Positions 1-7,989 of a DNA stretch of 16,181 nucleotides are shown one piece after another. This stretch comes from an uncultured Capnocytophaga sp. (GTDB lineage: Bacteria; Bacteroidota; Bacteroidia; Flavobacteriales; Flavobacteriaceae): contig CAJZFM010000016.1 of the NCBI GenBank assembly GCA_915070235.1, forward strand, positions 1 to 16,181, in the 5' to 3' direction. The notes below the pieces were generated by a model. That model was given only the letters and a program-made list of their open reading frames with translations, had not been told where the DNA came from and did not search any database. Both the position numbers and the translations under genes were made by a program. The first letter of the stretch is position 1, and the number at the start of each line of letters is the position of its first letter.

Positions 1-129
1 TACTTTTATAAGTTTTTAGCACTGAACTGTCCGCATTTTGACCCTTCTGTATTCAATACCACCAAGGATAAAAAAGGCAAGTATCATGAGCCTACTGTGG
101 AGGAGGTTATGAAAAAAATATGGAAGTAG
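1..129 (+). CDS. 3' end of an unknown protein, paralogue of the next gene
   Basis: The window opens inside a reading frame that ends at a TAG at 127-129. The 42 visible residues match the C-terminus of the next gene almost residue for residue: both begin YFYKFLALNCPHFDP and both end in V-M-x-K-I-W-K. The first 38 bases are identical to positions 568-605, so this is a recent tandem duplicate with a period of 567 bases. The two copies differ in the loop after NTT and in the segment before the final VM. I do not recognise the family. The start and most of the protein lie outside the window. Confidence 0.8.
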   Translation, partial: YFYKFLALNCPHFDPSVFNTTKDKKGKYHEPTVEEVMKKIWK

Positions 130-605
130 CCTAACCCTTACATATCTATACAAAATAAAATTAATAAACTAATGAATACACTAAGAAAAGAACTACGCCC
201 CGATTTTGCGACAGCAGAAAAGTTGTATCCACTTGTACTAAAACGTTTGGAAGACTACAAAGCCTTTTGGGAGGCTCAAAGTGAAGACACTCCTAAGGAA
301 GTATTTGACAAAGAATACAAGGCGATGGAACAGTACCTCAGTGAGCTTACGGGTAAAGACCTTTTCGATACTTGGCTATGGGAATGGTGGGAAAGCAATG
401 GTATTGAAGCTTTTGCCTTTGATTTGGCAATGCCTGACCCTGTAAAACACAACGATCTCACTCGTGAAGATATCGCTGCTTTTGTACGTATCATCATAGA
501 CTGTGAATTTGAGTGCGAAAACGACTTTCAAAGGAAGTTTATGATGGATATGTTCTACGCGCATCAGTACTTTTATAAGTTTTTAGCACTGAACTGTCCG
601 CATTT
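1..605 (+). repeat. Direct repeat from tandem gene duplication (1-38 and 568-605)
   Basis: Positions 1-38 and 568-605 are the same 38 bases, in the same codon phase and at the same distance from the stop codon. Beyond this, similarity continues with scattered substitutions to the stop codons at 129 and 696. The sequences after the two stops are unrelated. This marks the coding paralogues, not a mobile repeat. Confidence 0.85.
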
Positions 606-696
606 CGACCCTACTGTGCTCAATACCACAGAGTATAAAAATGGTAAGTATCTCCAACCTACTGTAGAAGGAGTAATGGAGAAAATATGGAAGTAG
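172..696 (+). CDS. Unknown 174-residue protein, second copy of a tandem pair
   Basis: The ATG at 172 follows the upstream paralogue's stop by 42 bases with no clear ribosome binding site, as is usual in Bacteroidetes. The product is soluble, with no signal peptide or membrane segment. It is acidic and rich in aromatic residues, with a W-L-W-E-W-W cluster near residues 68-73 and a C-terminal block (FLALNCPHFDP) shared with the preceding paralogue. I do not recognise the family. Tandem copies of a small soluble gene upstream of SUKH-domain genes resemble immunity-gene clusters in polymorphic toxin systems, but that is inferred from context only. The stop codon is followed directly by a three-unit heptamer array. 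Confidence 0.75.
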   Translation: MNTLRKELRPDFATAEKLYPLVLKRLEDYKAFWEAQSEDTPKEVFDKEYKAMEQYLSELTGKDLFDTWLWEWWESNGIEAFAFDLAMPDPVKHNDLTREDIAAFVRIIIDCEFECENDFQRKFMMDMFYAHQYFYKFLALNCPHFDPTVLNTTEYKNGKYLQPTVEGVMEKIWK

Positions 697-717
697 GTGT
701 CAGGTATCAGGCGTCAG
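697..717 (+). repeat. Three-unit heptamer array (GTRTCAG type)
   Basis: Immediately after the TAG at 694-696 lie GTGTCAG, GTATCAG and GCGTCAG, three 7-base units differing by one or two bases, followed by GGG. The complementary strand carries a TGA in each unit, so stops fall in all three frames on that strand. It belongs with the other 7-base-period junction arrays listed below. Confidence 0.7.
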
Positions 718-755
718 GGGATAGAATTGACAATTAATCTTAAATATCTAAACAA

Positions 756-1541
756 ATGGAACTAAATCGTATCAAAGGAAAAATCGCTTTTATCTCAGGC
801 GCCAGTAGTGGGATAGGTAAAGCCGTAGCCGAAAAGTTAGCACAAATGGGGGCGAACCTTATTCTCTGTGCGCGCCGTGCGGAGGTGTTGGCTCAGCTGA
901 AAGACCAATTGGAAAAAGAATATGCTGTGGAGGTCTTCACCTTGGTGTTTGATGTGAGAAACTACCAAGAGGTGGCGAGAAATATCCAGTCCTTGCCTGA
1001 AAAATGGCGACAGATTGAGATTCTCATCAACAATGCAGGCTTGGCCATAGGACTACAACCCCTTCACACTTATGTTATGGAAGATGCCGACCAGATGATT
1101 GACACCAACATCAAAGGATTTACTTATGTAGCCAATAGTGTGATTCCACTCATGCTTGCCACAGACAAGGTGTGCACGATTGTAAATATTGGGTCAGTAG
1201 CGGGGGAAATAGCCTACCCCAATGGCAGTATCTATTGTGCGACTAAGTTTGCCGTAAAAGCTCTCAGCGATGCCATGCGTATAGAGCTGTTGGACAAGAA
1301 AATCAAGGTAACGACCATAAAACCAGGCTTGGTAGAGACCAACTTCAGCAAAGTACGTTTCAAAGGTGATACTGAGAAAGCCGATAATGTATATAAAGGC
1401 ATCACACCCCTATATGCCGAAGATATCGCCGACACGATCGCCTATATCGTCAATCTACCCGATAAAGTGCAGATTACTGATATTACTGTAACGCCACTGC
1501 ACCAAGCTGATGCTTTGCATGTGTATAAATTGATAAATTAG
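756..1541 (+). CDS. Short-chain dehydrogenase/reductase (SDR)
   Basis: This is a 261-residue classical SDR, a cytoplasmic NAD(P)-dependent oxidoreductase with a Rossmann fold. The nucleotide-binding motif is seen as SGASSGIG (about residues 15-22), the NNAG motif at about 91-94, the catalytic Ser in the I-G-S-V-A segment, and the catalytic Tyr-Lys pair in S-I-Y-C-A-T-K (YxxxK). The C-terminal I-K-P-G-L-V-E-T segment is also typical. An Arg pair after the second beta strand (CARRAE) suggests NADP(H). It most resembles the YdfG-like group, which reduces 3-hydroxy acids and serine-like substrates, but substrate cannot be read from sequence. It stands alone between a heptamer array and an octamer array. 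Confidence 0.93.
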   Translation: MELNRIKGKIAFISGASSGIGKAVAEKLAQMGANLILCARRAEVLAQLKDQLEKEYAVEVFTLVFDVRNYQEVARNIQSLPEKWRQIEILINNAGLAIGLQPLHTYVMEDADQMIDTNIKGFTYVANSVIPLMLATDKVCTIVNIGSVAGEIAYPNGSIYCATKFAVKALSDAMRIELLDKKIKVTTIKPGLVETNFSKVRFKGDTEKADNVYKGITPLYAEDIADTIAYIVNLPDKVQITDITVTPLHQADALHVYKLIN

Positions 1542-1569
1542 TCAATTTACTAATTCTCTAATTTGCTAA
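1538..1569 (+). repeat. Four-unit octamer array (CTAA-ending units)
   Basis: Four 8-base units, TTAGTCAA, TTTACTAA, TTCTCTAA and TTTGCTAA, run from the last bases of the SDR stop region to just before the next gene. Three units end in CTAA, and the SDR stop TAG (1539-1541) lies in the first. Period 8, like period 7, moves the TAA stop through every frame, and the complementary strand has TTAG stops. Confidence 0.65.
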
Positions 1570-1578
1570 TTTTCCATT

Positions 1579-2571
1579 ATGTTAAAAACCTTAGAACAAC
1601 AATACCAATTTCAATATCCTGAACTATATCATCGGCTTTATGCTGACCAAATGCTCGATATAGGCGAATATGCTTCGCATTGGAGTAAAGAAGTATATCC
1701 ACGACTTAAAAACCACCCACCGCTTTTTTTGTACAGCGGTGATTTTGAGTTAATCCCACTTGCTAATATTGCCGAAACTATTGAAGAACTCAACGGCGAG
1801 GACAGTTGGTTCAGTATCAACCCCGATTACCTTTTTATTCCATTCGGACAAACGGGCGGTGGTGATTATTATTGCTTTTTGTACGACCAAAACGCTCCTA
1901 AACCTACTCCTCCTATAGCCTTGCTACAACACGATTCTGACGAGGCTGAGCTATTGGCAAACACCCTCGAAGACTTCTTTTTCTATGAGATGCTCAACTC
2001 GGTGAACGATATATACGAGGGGTCGCTCGTACGAAGTGAAGGTGATTTCTACGAAAATATTACCCGCCTACTACAAAGCCACCTGCCTTATATAAACGAT
2101 GAAGCGCAACGGCAAGTATTACAAGAAGTTTACAGCCGAAAACTCACCAATTTCACACGTGTATTGCCACGTTTTACCAAAACCTATCAAGGATTATTAT
2201 CCGATGAAGAATTGGAGCAACTTCTACAACAGTATATTCCCATAACAGGCGAAAAAACCTTTGTATATACAACTGAAAATGAAGCAGAAAGTACCCCTTC
2301 GCGATATATAGACGGAACGCTCTATGTAAGGGTAAGTCCTATTCCTGCCAAAAACGACAAAGTGTATGATGCCCTCAAAGCGCTGAATTGGCGACAAAAC
2401 AAAGCTGTTACCGACCGCTTAGAGTACAGCAAGAAAATGCAATTGTACTACAACGACCAGTATGGCGTTCCGTGGGAAGAGTATATTTTAGGTGCTTTCA
2501 AAGAGCGTATTGAGGCGCTGAAGCAATTCCCCAATGTAACCGTAACTTTTGAAGAAGCAAACAATGAGTAA
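1579..2571 (+). CDS. SMI1/KNR4 (SUKH) family protein
   Basis: This is a 330-residue soluble protein. Its N-terminal half reads as a SUKH/SMI1-KNR4 fold: an early E-x-x-Y-x-F-x-Y-P helix, the F-E-L-I-P strand near residue 57, and the signature IPFGQTGGGDYYCFLYD at about 86-102. SUKH proteins are known mainly as immunity proteins that neutralise nuclease and other toxins from contact-dependent or polymorphic toxin systems. The C-terminal half (from about 150) is charged and helical, and I do not recognise it. The stop overlaps the next gene, also a SUKH protein, by 8 bases, so the two are probably translated together. No toxin gene is adjacent, so this may be an orphan immunity gene. Confidence 0.8.
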   Translation: MLKTLEQQYQFQYPELYHRLYADQMLDIGEYASHWSKEVYPRLKNHPPLFLYSGDFELIPLANIAETIEELNGEDSWFSINPDYLFIPFGQTGGGDYYCFLYDQNAPKPTPPIALLQHDSDEAELLANTLEDFFFYEMLNSVNDIYEGSLVRSEGDFYENITRLLQSHLPYINDEAQRQVLQEVYSRKLTNFTRVLPRFTKTYQGLLSDEELEQLLQQYIPITGEKTFVYTTENEAESTPSRYIDGTLYVRVSPIPAKNDKVYDALKALNWRQNKAVTDRLEYSKKMQLYYNDQYGVPWEEYILGAFKERIEALKQFPNVTVTFEEANNE

Positions 2572-3577
2572 ACAAGAAAAAGATTTCAGCGACCTCTCTC
2601 AAAAACTCCTCACCACTACCGATGGCAGTGAGTATCACGAATTGGTAAGAAAAATAGTGAAGAAGTACGGAGAGAAGATGCATCGGGAGACCTTGCAAAC
2701 CTTAGTACAAGCAGTAAAAGAAAGCGAAATAACCTACGCTCGCAACTTTGTAATCGCACGCATTTCAGAACTTGTGACCGAAAATGATACTGAACTTGCC
2801 CCTTTCTTCTACGAGATGATAACCCAAGGCTTACCCTATTGGGCTTTTAGCGGACTGCTGAAAGTAGAGGGAGACAAGTGCTATCCTTTTTTGGTAGACT
2901 ACTTGCAAAAGGAGGATAGTAAAGAAAATAAAGGGAGCGCTATCATCGCCTTAGCCGAGCATAGCGGACAGCCTTTTAACAGCAACCTCCCCTCTGATCC
3001 TGCTTATTGGCAAGTCCTACCTATGGAAAAAGTACTTGAATGGCAAGTGCAAGGCTACCCACAAAACAAACCACAAAACGAGTTTCCATTTTTAATAACC
3101 CATCCGCAAACCGACTTAGAGAAGGCAATGGCTAAAATAGAGCAGGTATTGGTAAAAGAGAGAGATTTTTGGAAGGTAAATTCTTGTCAGTACAACAACG
3201 CTATACTGCAAGCGGCTGAAAAACAAGTTATTGATAAGATCAAAGAACGTTGGGAGCTACCTACTCTTTACCTTACTTTCTTAGAACGCTTTTCGCCTGC
3301 CAATGATGCTTTCCTCAAGGACATCAATCTCTATGGTGCTAATACTTTAATAGCGCATCAGTGTGGTTATGCTTTCAGTAGTCCTGATGACGAGCCCTTC
3401 CCCGATTGGAATGCCCATTGGCTCGTAATTGCGGACAAAGATGCTGATCCCTATATACTTGACCTTTCCAAAAGTGATGGTAACGATGCTCCCATCTACA
3501 AAGCGCCTCACGGTATAGGAGCATGGAAACTGCGCAAGGTTTCAGGAGGTTTTTTAGAGTTTTTGGAAAAATTGTAG
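2564..3577 (+). CDS. Helical-repeat plus SUKH domain protein
   Basis: I chose the ATG at 2564 (337 residues), which overlaps the previous stop by 8 bases (ATGAGTAA), over an upstream TTG at 2549. Residues 1 to about 150 are predominantly helical, with alternating amphipathic segments that look like degenerate HEAT-type repeats. The C-terminal part fits a SUKH/SMI1-KNR4 domain: E-L-P-T-L-Y-L-T-F-L, then N-A-H-W-L-V-I-A, a D-P-Y-I-L-D-L strand and a final F-L-E-F-L-E-K-L helix. The likely role is immunity or protein binding, by analogy with the family. Coupling to the preceding SUKH gene suggests they work as a pair. No signal peptide or membrane segment is visible. Confidence 0.72.
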   Translation: MSKQEKDFSDLSQKLLTTTDGSEYHELVRKIVKKYGEKMHRETLQTLVQAVKESEITYARNFVIARISELVTENDTELAPFFYEMITQGLPYWAFSGLLKVEGDKCYPFLVDYLQKEDSKENKGSAIIALAEHSGQPFNSNLPSDPAYWQVLPMEKVLEWQVQGYPQNKPQNEFPFLITHPQTDLEKAMAKIEQVLVKERDFWKVNSCQYNNAILQAAEKQVIDKIKERWELPTLYLTFLERFSPANDAFLKDINLYGANTLIAHQCGYAFSSPDDEPFPDWNAHWLVIADKDADPYILDLSKSDGNDAPIYKAPHGIGAWKLRKVSGGFLEFLEKL

Positions 3578-3638
3578 GAAGGTATCTCTGGAGAGAAGGT
3601 AGATTCCAGATTACTAAAAAGATAAAATCGTCTTTTTC

Positions 3639-3669
3639 TTGGAAAGCAAAAAGAAATGATGTATCTTTG
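3639..3669 (+). promoter_or_regulatory. Bacteroidetes-type promoter for the restriction-modification block
   Basis: TATCTTTG at 3662-3669 is a perfect match to the Bacteroidetes -7 consensus TAnnTTTG. TTGG at 3639-3642 is a fair -33 box, 19 bases upstream. Transcription would start near 3675, about 38 bases before the methyltransferase ATG. This makes the block a transcription unit separate from the SUKH genes. Confidence 0.7.
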
Positions 3670-3696
3670 CACCTTGAATTATGCAAGGCTATTTTT

Positions 3697-3704
3697 GAGG
3701 AGAT
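3697..3704 (+). promoter_or_regulatory. Unusual strong Shine-Dalgarno site
   Basis: GAGGAGAT lies 8 bases before the methyltransferase ATG at 3713. Almost no other gene in the window has a purine-rich site, so this one stands out and fixes the start codon. Confidence 0.6.
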
Positions 3705-3712
3705 AAAAAAAT

Positions 3713-4552
3713 ATGAATGATATAAAAATTGATATATTTCATGGTGATAGTGCGGAAGTGCTCAAAACACTTCCTGACAATACTATTGACCTTGTGGTAA
3801 CCTCTCCTCCCTATGCTGACCAGCGTAAAAGTACCTATGGAGGGGTTAGCACAGACCAGTATGTAGAATGGTTCCTGCCTATCTCTGAGCAGTTATTGAG
3901 AGTGCTCAAGCCTACAGGTACATTTATTCTCAATATTAAAGAAAAAGTAGTCAATGGCGAGCGTAGTACCTATGTAATGGAACTTATCTTGGCCATGCGT
4001 AAGCAAGGATGGTTATGGACAGAAGAGTTTATTTGGCACAAAAAGAACTCTTATCCTGGTAAATGGCCTAATAGGTTCAGGGATGCATGGGAACGACTTT
4101 TACAATTTAACAAAAGTAAAAAGTTTGCTATGTATCAAGAGGAGGTCATGGTACCCATGGGAGATTGGGCTAAGACACGGTTAAAAAACCTATCAGAAAC
4201 AGACAAACGGCGCGATAACTCAAAGGTAGGTAGTGGCTTTGGTAAGAATATCTCTAACTGGGTAGATCGCGATAAGGCGTATCCTACCAATGTGTTACAC
4301 CTGGCTACCGAATGTAATAACAAGAAGCACAGTGCCGCCTTTCCCGAAGAATTACCACAGTGGTTCATGAAGCTCTTTACTCAGGAGGGAGATACAGTAC
4401 TTGATCCCTTTGCAGGAAGTGGAACGACACTTTTTGTGGCTGAGCGGATGGGACGCAATGCCATAGGGATAGAACTTATGCAAGAGTATTACCAAATGAT
4501 AAAAGAACAGATAACCCTGCTGGAGAACGAACCCCAACTAAAATTTGGATAA
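3713..4552 (+). CDS. Type II DNA methyltransferase, beta class, SPPY type
   Basis: This 279-residue enzyme transfers a methyl group from S-adenosylmethionine to DNA and protects host sites from the endonuclease encoded next. The catalytic motif IV is TSPPY at residues 30-34. The SAM-binding motif I, DPFAGSGTT, lies at 231-239, preceded by a motif X-like segment (FPEELPQWFMKLF). The order IV, target-recognition region, X, I defines the beta class. SPPY rather than DPPY or NPPY favours N4-cytosine methylation, though some SPPY enzymes methylate adenine. Length is normal and all motifs are intact. The stop is separated from the endonuclease ATG by one base. It is probably transcribed from the promoter at 3639-3669. 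Confidence 0.92.
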   Translation: MNDIKIDIFHGDSAEVLKTLPDNTIDLVVTSPPYADQRKSTYGGVSTDQYVEWFLPISEQLLRVLKPTGTFILNIKEKVVNGERSTYVMELILAMRKQGWLWTEEFIWHKKNSYPGKWPNRFRDAWERLLQFNKSKKFAMYQEEVMVPMGDWAKTRLKNLSETDKRRDNSKVGSGFGKNISNWVDRDKAYPTNVLHLATECNNKKHSAAFPEELPQWFMKLFTQEGDTVLDPFAGSGTTLFVAERMGRNAIGIELMQEYYQMIKEQITLLENEPQLKFG

Positions 4553-4553
4553 T

Positions 4554-5294
4554 ATGAACCCATTAGATATTCAGAAAGTTGTTAAATATGTAGAAAATAA
4601 TATAGACGCTTTTCATATAAAAAGAATAGAAAACATCAATAAATTAAAGCTATCACAAGTTCTAAAAAGAAAAAATCCTTATCTATTCAAAGCTAAGTAT
4701 ATGCAAACCTCTGAGCAAATTATTAGAGGCATTGTAGATGCTCATATATCATCTAATGAAGAAACCATATTTGGCAATTGGCTTGAAGGATTAGCTATAT
4801 TTATAAACAATGAAGTATATGGAGGTTATAAATCAGGAATAACAGGGATAGATTTAGAATTTAACAAGGATAATATTCGTTATATTGTTACTATAAAATC
4901 AGGAAGTAATTGGGGGAATAGTTCTCAGATTAAAAAAATGCTTTCTGATTTTAAGACAGCAAAGAAAATACTTCGCACAAGTAATTCGCAGATAAATGTA
5001 GTAGCTATTAACGGTTGCTGCTATGGTATAGATAGAAATCCAGATAAAGGTGAGTATTTTAAATATTGTGGTCAGGAGTTTTGGTACTTTATATCGGGGG
5101 AAGAAAATCTATATATAGAACTTATTGAGCCTTTGGGTTATAAAGCAAGAGAAAAAAACGACGACTTTATGCTGTCATATACACAAATGATAAATAAGTT
5201 CACGAGAGAGTTTTCTAATAGTTTTTGCAAGAAAAACGGCGATATTGATTGGAAAAAATTACTAGAGTTCAACTCAAAGAAAACCAATAACTAA
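4554..5294 (+). CDS. Type II restriction endonuclease, probably PmeII-like
   Basis: I chose the ATG at 4554 (246 residues), one base after the methyltransferase stop; an upstream in-frame TTG at 4545 is less likely. The position directly behind a DNA methyltransferase is the main functional evidence. A PD-(D/E)XK-like core is visible: Glu78 in N-W-L-E-G, Asp100 in G-I-D-L-E-F, and Lys115 in V-T-I-K-S-G, followed by N-W-G-N-S-S-Q. The C-terminal C-G-Q-E-F-W-Y-F-I-S-G and the acidic EPLGYKAREKNDDF region match my memory of proteins labelled PmeII-family endonucleases, unconfirmed here. The gene is visibly more AT-rich than its neighbours, a common sign of transfer in restriction genes. Its stop TAA shares a base with the ATG of the Uma2 gene. 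Confidence 0.8.
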   Translation: MNPLDIQKVVKYVENNIDAFHIKRIENINKLKLSQVLKRKNPYLFKAKYMQTSEQIIRGIVDAHISSNEETIFGNWLEGLAIFINNEVYGGYKSGITGIDLEFNKDNIRYIVTIKSGSNWGNSSQIKKMLSDFKTAKKILRTSNSQINVVAINGCCYGIDRNPDKGEYFKYCGQEFWYFISGEENLYIELIEPLGYKAREKNDDFMLSYTQMINKFTREFSNSFCKKNGDIDWKKLLEFNSKKTNN

Positions 5295-5879
5295 TGGAAA
5301 TCACTAATATCAATCAGTTAGACCCGCTCTATGGGGTGTATTCGTATGCGGACTATCTGTTGTGGAAGTTCAAGGAGCGCGTGGAACTCTTTAGGGGAAA
5401 GCTCTTTAAGATGTCTGCCCCCTTCGGCTTTGCATCAGGAAATATCCATGAGGCTATCGGGGGAGCTATAGCAGTTTTTTAAGGGGAAGGATTGTAAAGT
5501 ATTTCATGCACCCTTTGATGTTCGTTTGTTCAAAGAATCTCAAGAGGATAAGGATATTTATACAGTGGTACAGCCTGATATTTGTGTGGTATATGACGCA
5601 GAAAAGATAGACAAGCGCGGTTGCTATGGAGCGCCTGATTTGGTGATTGAGATTCTCTCCCCGGGCAACTCTAAGAAGGAAATGAAGTACAAATACGCTT
5701 TGTATGAGCAGGCGCAAGTACCCGAATACTGGATCATAGACCCCGATCACCAGAATGTATTGGTCTATATACTCAAAGAAGGTAAATATCAGAACCCTAT
5801 GAATATAATAGAGGGGGTGATCCCATCGGAAAAATTCCCTACACTTGAACTCAGTACAGACGATATTTTCTTTAACTAA
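5294..5879 (+). pseudogene. Uma2-family nuclease, broken by a frameshift
   Basis: The frame opens with an ATG sharing one base with the endonuclease stop (TAATG), which suggests translational coupling. It runs 62 residues to a TAA at 5480-5482. The rest of a Uma2-type PD-(D/E)XK protein follows in another frame to 5879: V-F-H-A-P-F-D-V-R-L, V-Q-P-D-I-C-V-V, then A-P-D-L-V-I-E-I-L-S-P and Y-W-I-I-D-P, all family hallmarks. The break is in a run of six T at 5475-5480. Removing one T would restore A-V-F-K-G-K-D-C-K and a protein of about 194 residues, normal for Uma2. Uma2 proteins are predicted nucleases of uncertain role. The gene may be inactive, or the extra T may be a sequence error. Confidence 0.85.
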
Positions 5880-5906
5880 CAAATAACCAATAAAGAATAT
5901 AATATT

Positions 5907-7950
5907 ATGGAAACAACTCTAAATCAGCTCAATGACAGGCAATGGGAAGCCATAAAAAATGAAAGCAAGCGCCTATTGGTGCTGGCGGGAGCAGGGTCAG
6001 GGAAAACAACGACGCTTTTGGAGAAGCTCATCTATCTGATGAAGGAGAAAAGAGTACAACCTGCCAATATATTAGTAGTTACTTTTACCAAAAATGCTAC
6101 AAATGAGATGATTGATCGCTTAGTGTCTGCCAGCAAGAATGCAGAAGCATATAATGAGTTTATGAAGAACTCTAAGGCGAAGGAGGAGGAGAAAAACAGA
6201 TATAGAGAAGAATATAAAAGAGCAAACAACTGGCTTTCTAATCTCTCTATCAGTACCTTTCATAGTTTTTGCCATAATGTACTCCGTAAATATGGCGTTA
6301 GTGAGTTTGATAATAAGTTTAAGGTTATCAATGACAGTAAAAACAATAAGGAAGAGACGGATTTTGCCAATGAAAATGCCAATGAGACTGATTTTGAGAT
6401 TGCCCATAAAATTCTTATCGCCCAATCCAAGAAAAGAGAATATCTATTAGATCTTAAGCGCTATATTCTTGATTATTTTGTAGATAAAAATTATCGTCAG
6501 CAGGACAAATCTGAGGCAACTTTCTATGAGAATCAAAAAGTTTATACCTCGCTCAATGGTACTAAAGTACGCTCTAAGTCTGAGCGTTATATAGCCGATT
6601 GGCTCTATAGGCATAATATAGATTTTAGCTATGAAGTACATCTGAATTGCAAGGATTTTTATTTTCATCCTGATTTCTATATTCCGCAAGCAGATATTTA
6701 TTTGGAACATATCAGTGATATGAGTGCCGCAGTAGAAGAAAAGGACAAGCAATATAAAAAGGCTAACAAAACGCTCTTTAAAACCTATGAGAATATCCAA
6801 GCCAAGGATTCAACCTTGTTCAATGAGACCTTAGATACTATTGTTAAGAACCGACTTCCTGCTAAGTATAAAAGTCAGGCGGCTTTGAGTTTTGAAGAGG
6901 AGTTCAATGGCTATCACAAGGAATTGAAAGATTTTATCAGGCAAGCCTTGCGTATTATTAAGATGATAAAGGCAGAAAATATCTCTCCTAAGCAGGCGCT
7001 AAAAAAGGCCTTGGCAGACCCTCATCAGCGGGTGAGAGATTTCTACAAATTGGTGATACCCCTGATGATAAAATACCAAGATTATTGTGTGGATAAGTCC
7101 TATCTTGACTTTGAGGATATGATCATCAAAACAATAGAGCTGTTCAACCACCGACCTGAAATTAAAGAAAAGTTTCAACAGCAATATAGGTATATATTGG
7201 TAGATGAGTTTCAGGATGTGAACAACTTACAAGTGGATTTGCTCAAGCGAATGCTTACTGCTGAGAATCAACTTTTCTGTGTGGGAGACGACTGGCAGAG
7301 TATTTATGGGTTTAGAGGATCCAATGTATTATATAGTCAATTTTGGGAAATATTTCCCTAAGGCGAAGGTTGTCAAGCTTAATCAGAATTACAGAAGTTC
7401 CGAGCATATTGTTGGGGCAAGTAATGAAGTGATAAAGCACAATAAGTTCAAGGTAGATAAAGAGATTTTTGCCAATAAGAAGTCAGAGACTAAAGTCAAT
7501 ATCTTTGCAGGTAGTGATCAGCAGGAAAATATTGACTTTGTAGTCAAGGAGGTTAGAAAACTTCTTAGTATGGGCTACCAGAAAGAAGATATCCTATTCT
7601 TATATAGGCGATCCAATATGTATAGAGATTATTTCAGTCGTTTTATCAATGAACGGCTCTATGTACAAAATAGGACGATCCATGCAGCAAAGGGATTGGA
7701 AGCCAAGGCGGTCTTTATCATAGGCCTCACACAAGGGTATGGAGGCTTCCCTGATGTTTGGTTAGAAGATAGGATTTTCCAAGTAGTAAAACCTACCAAA
7801 CATGATTTGCTCATGGAAGAGGAAAGACGCTTGTTCTATGTAGCTATTACACGAGCTAAGGATTTGCTTTACTTGATAACAGAAAAAGGCAACGAATCCT
7901 GTTTCCTAAGCGAAATCCCTGACCATTTTGTAGTCAAAACAATGAATTAA
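5907..7950 (+). pseudogene. UvrD/helicase IV-like superfamily 1 helicase with inserted nuclease-like domain, frameshifted
   Basis: The 5' frame (5907-7361) encodes a Q-motif (N-D-R-Q-W-E-A-I), Walker A AGAGSGKTT at 27-35, motif Ia V-V-T-F-T-K-N-A, VDEFQD at 432-437 and motif III VGDDWQSIYGFRGS at 459-472. Residues about 220-270 form an insertion with E226, P-D-F (D256) and Y-L-E-H (E267), like the nuclease-related insert of helicase IV relatives. The frame then shifts near 7326-7336. The second frame continues with Y-I-V-N-F-G-K-Y-F-P, motif IV Q-N-Y-R-S-S, motif V T-I-H-A-A-K-G and motif VI F-Y-V-A-I-T-R-A-K, ending at 7950. The combined length of about 680 residues is plausible for an intact gene. 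The break lies in a TATATA tract. It would be a 3'-5' DNA translocase in repair or defence; as it stands it lacks a continuous ATPase. Confidence 0.87.
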
Positions 7951-7989
7951 AAAAATAAAAGATACAACAACTTATAAAAATCATCAAAC

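Noticed and set aside
722..729. TAGAATTG as a promoter box for the dehydrogenase
   Set aside because: It misses one base of TAnnTTTG and no -33 box is visible.
2549..2563. Upstream TTG start for the second SUKH gene
   Set aside because: The ATG at 2564 gives the usual short stop-start overlap and a better start codon.
3616..3637. Weak hairpin AAAAAGA / TCTTTTT after the SUKH genes, as a terminator
   Set aside because: The 7-pair stem is almost all A-T pairs, so it would be unstable; too weak to call.
3523..3720. Open frame of 65 codons overlapping the second SUKH gene and running to the methyltransferase start
   Set aside because: It overlaps the end of a well-supported gene, covers the promoter and Shine-Dalgarno site, and its product looks like random basic sequence.
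5475..5480. Phase-variable switch in the T run
   Set aside because: Six T is shorter than typical switching tracts; kept only as a possibility within the frameshift finding.
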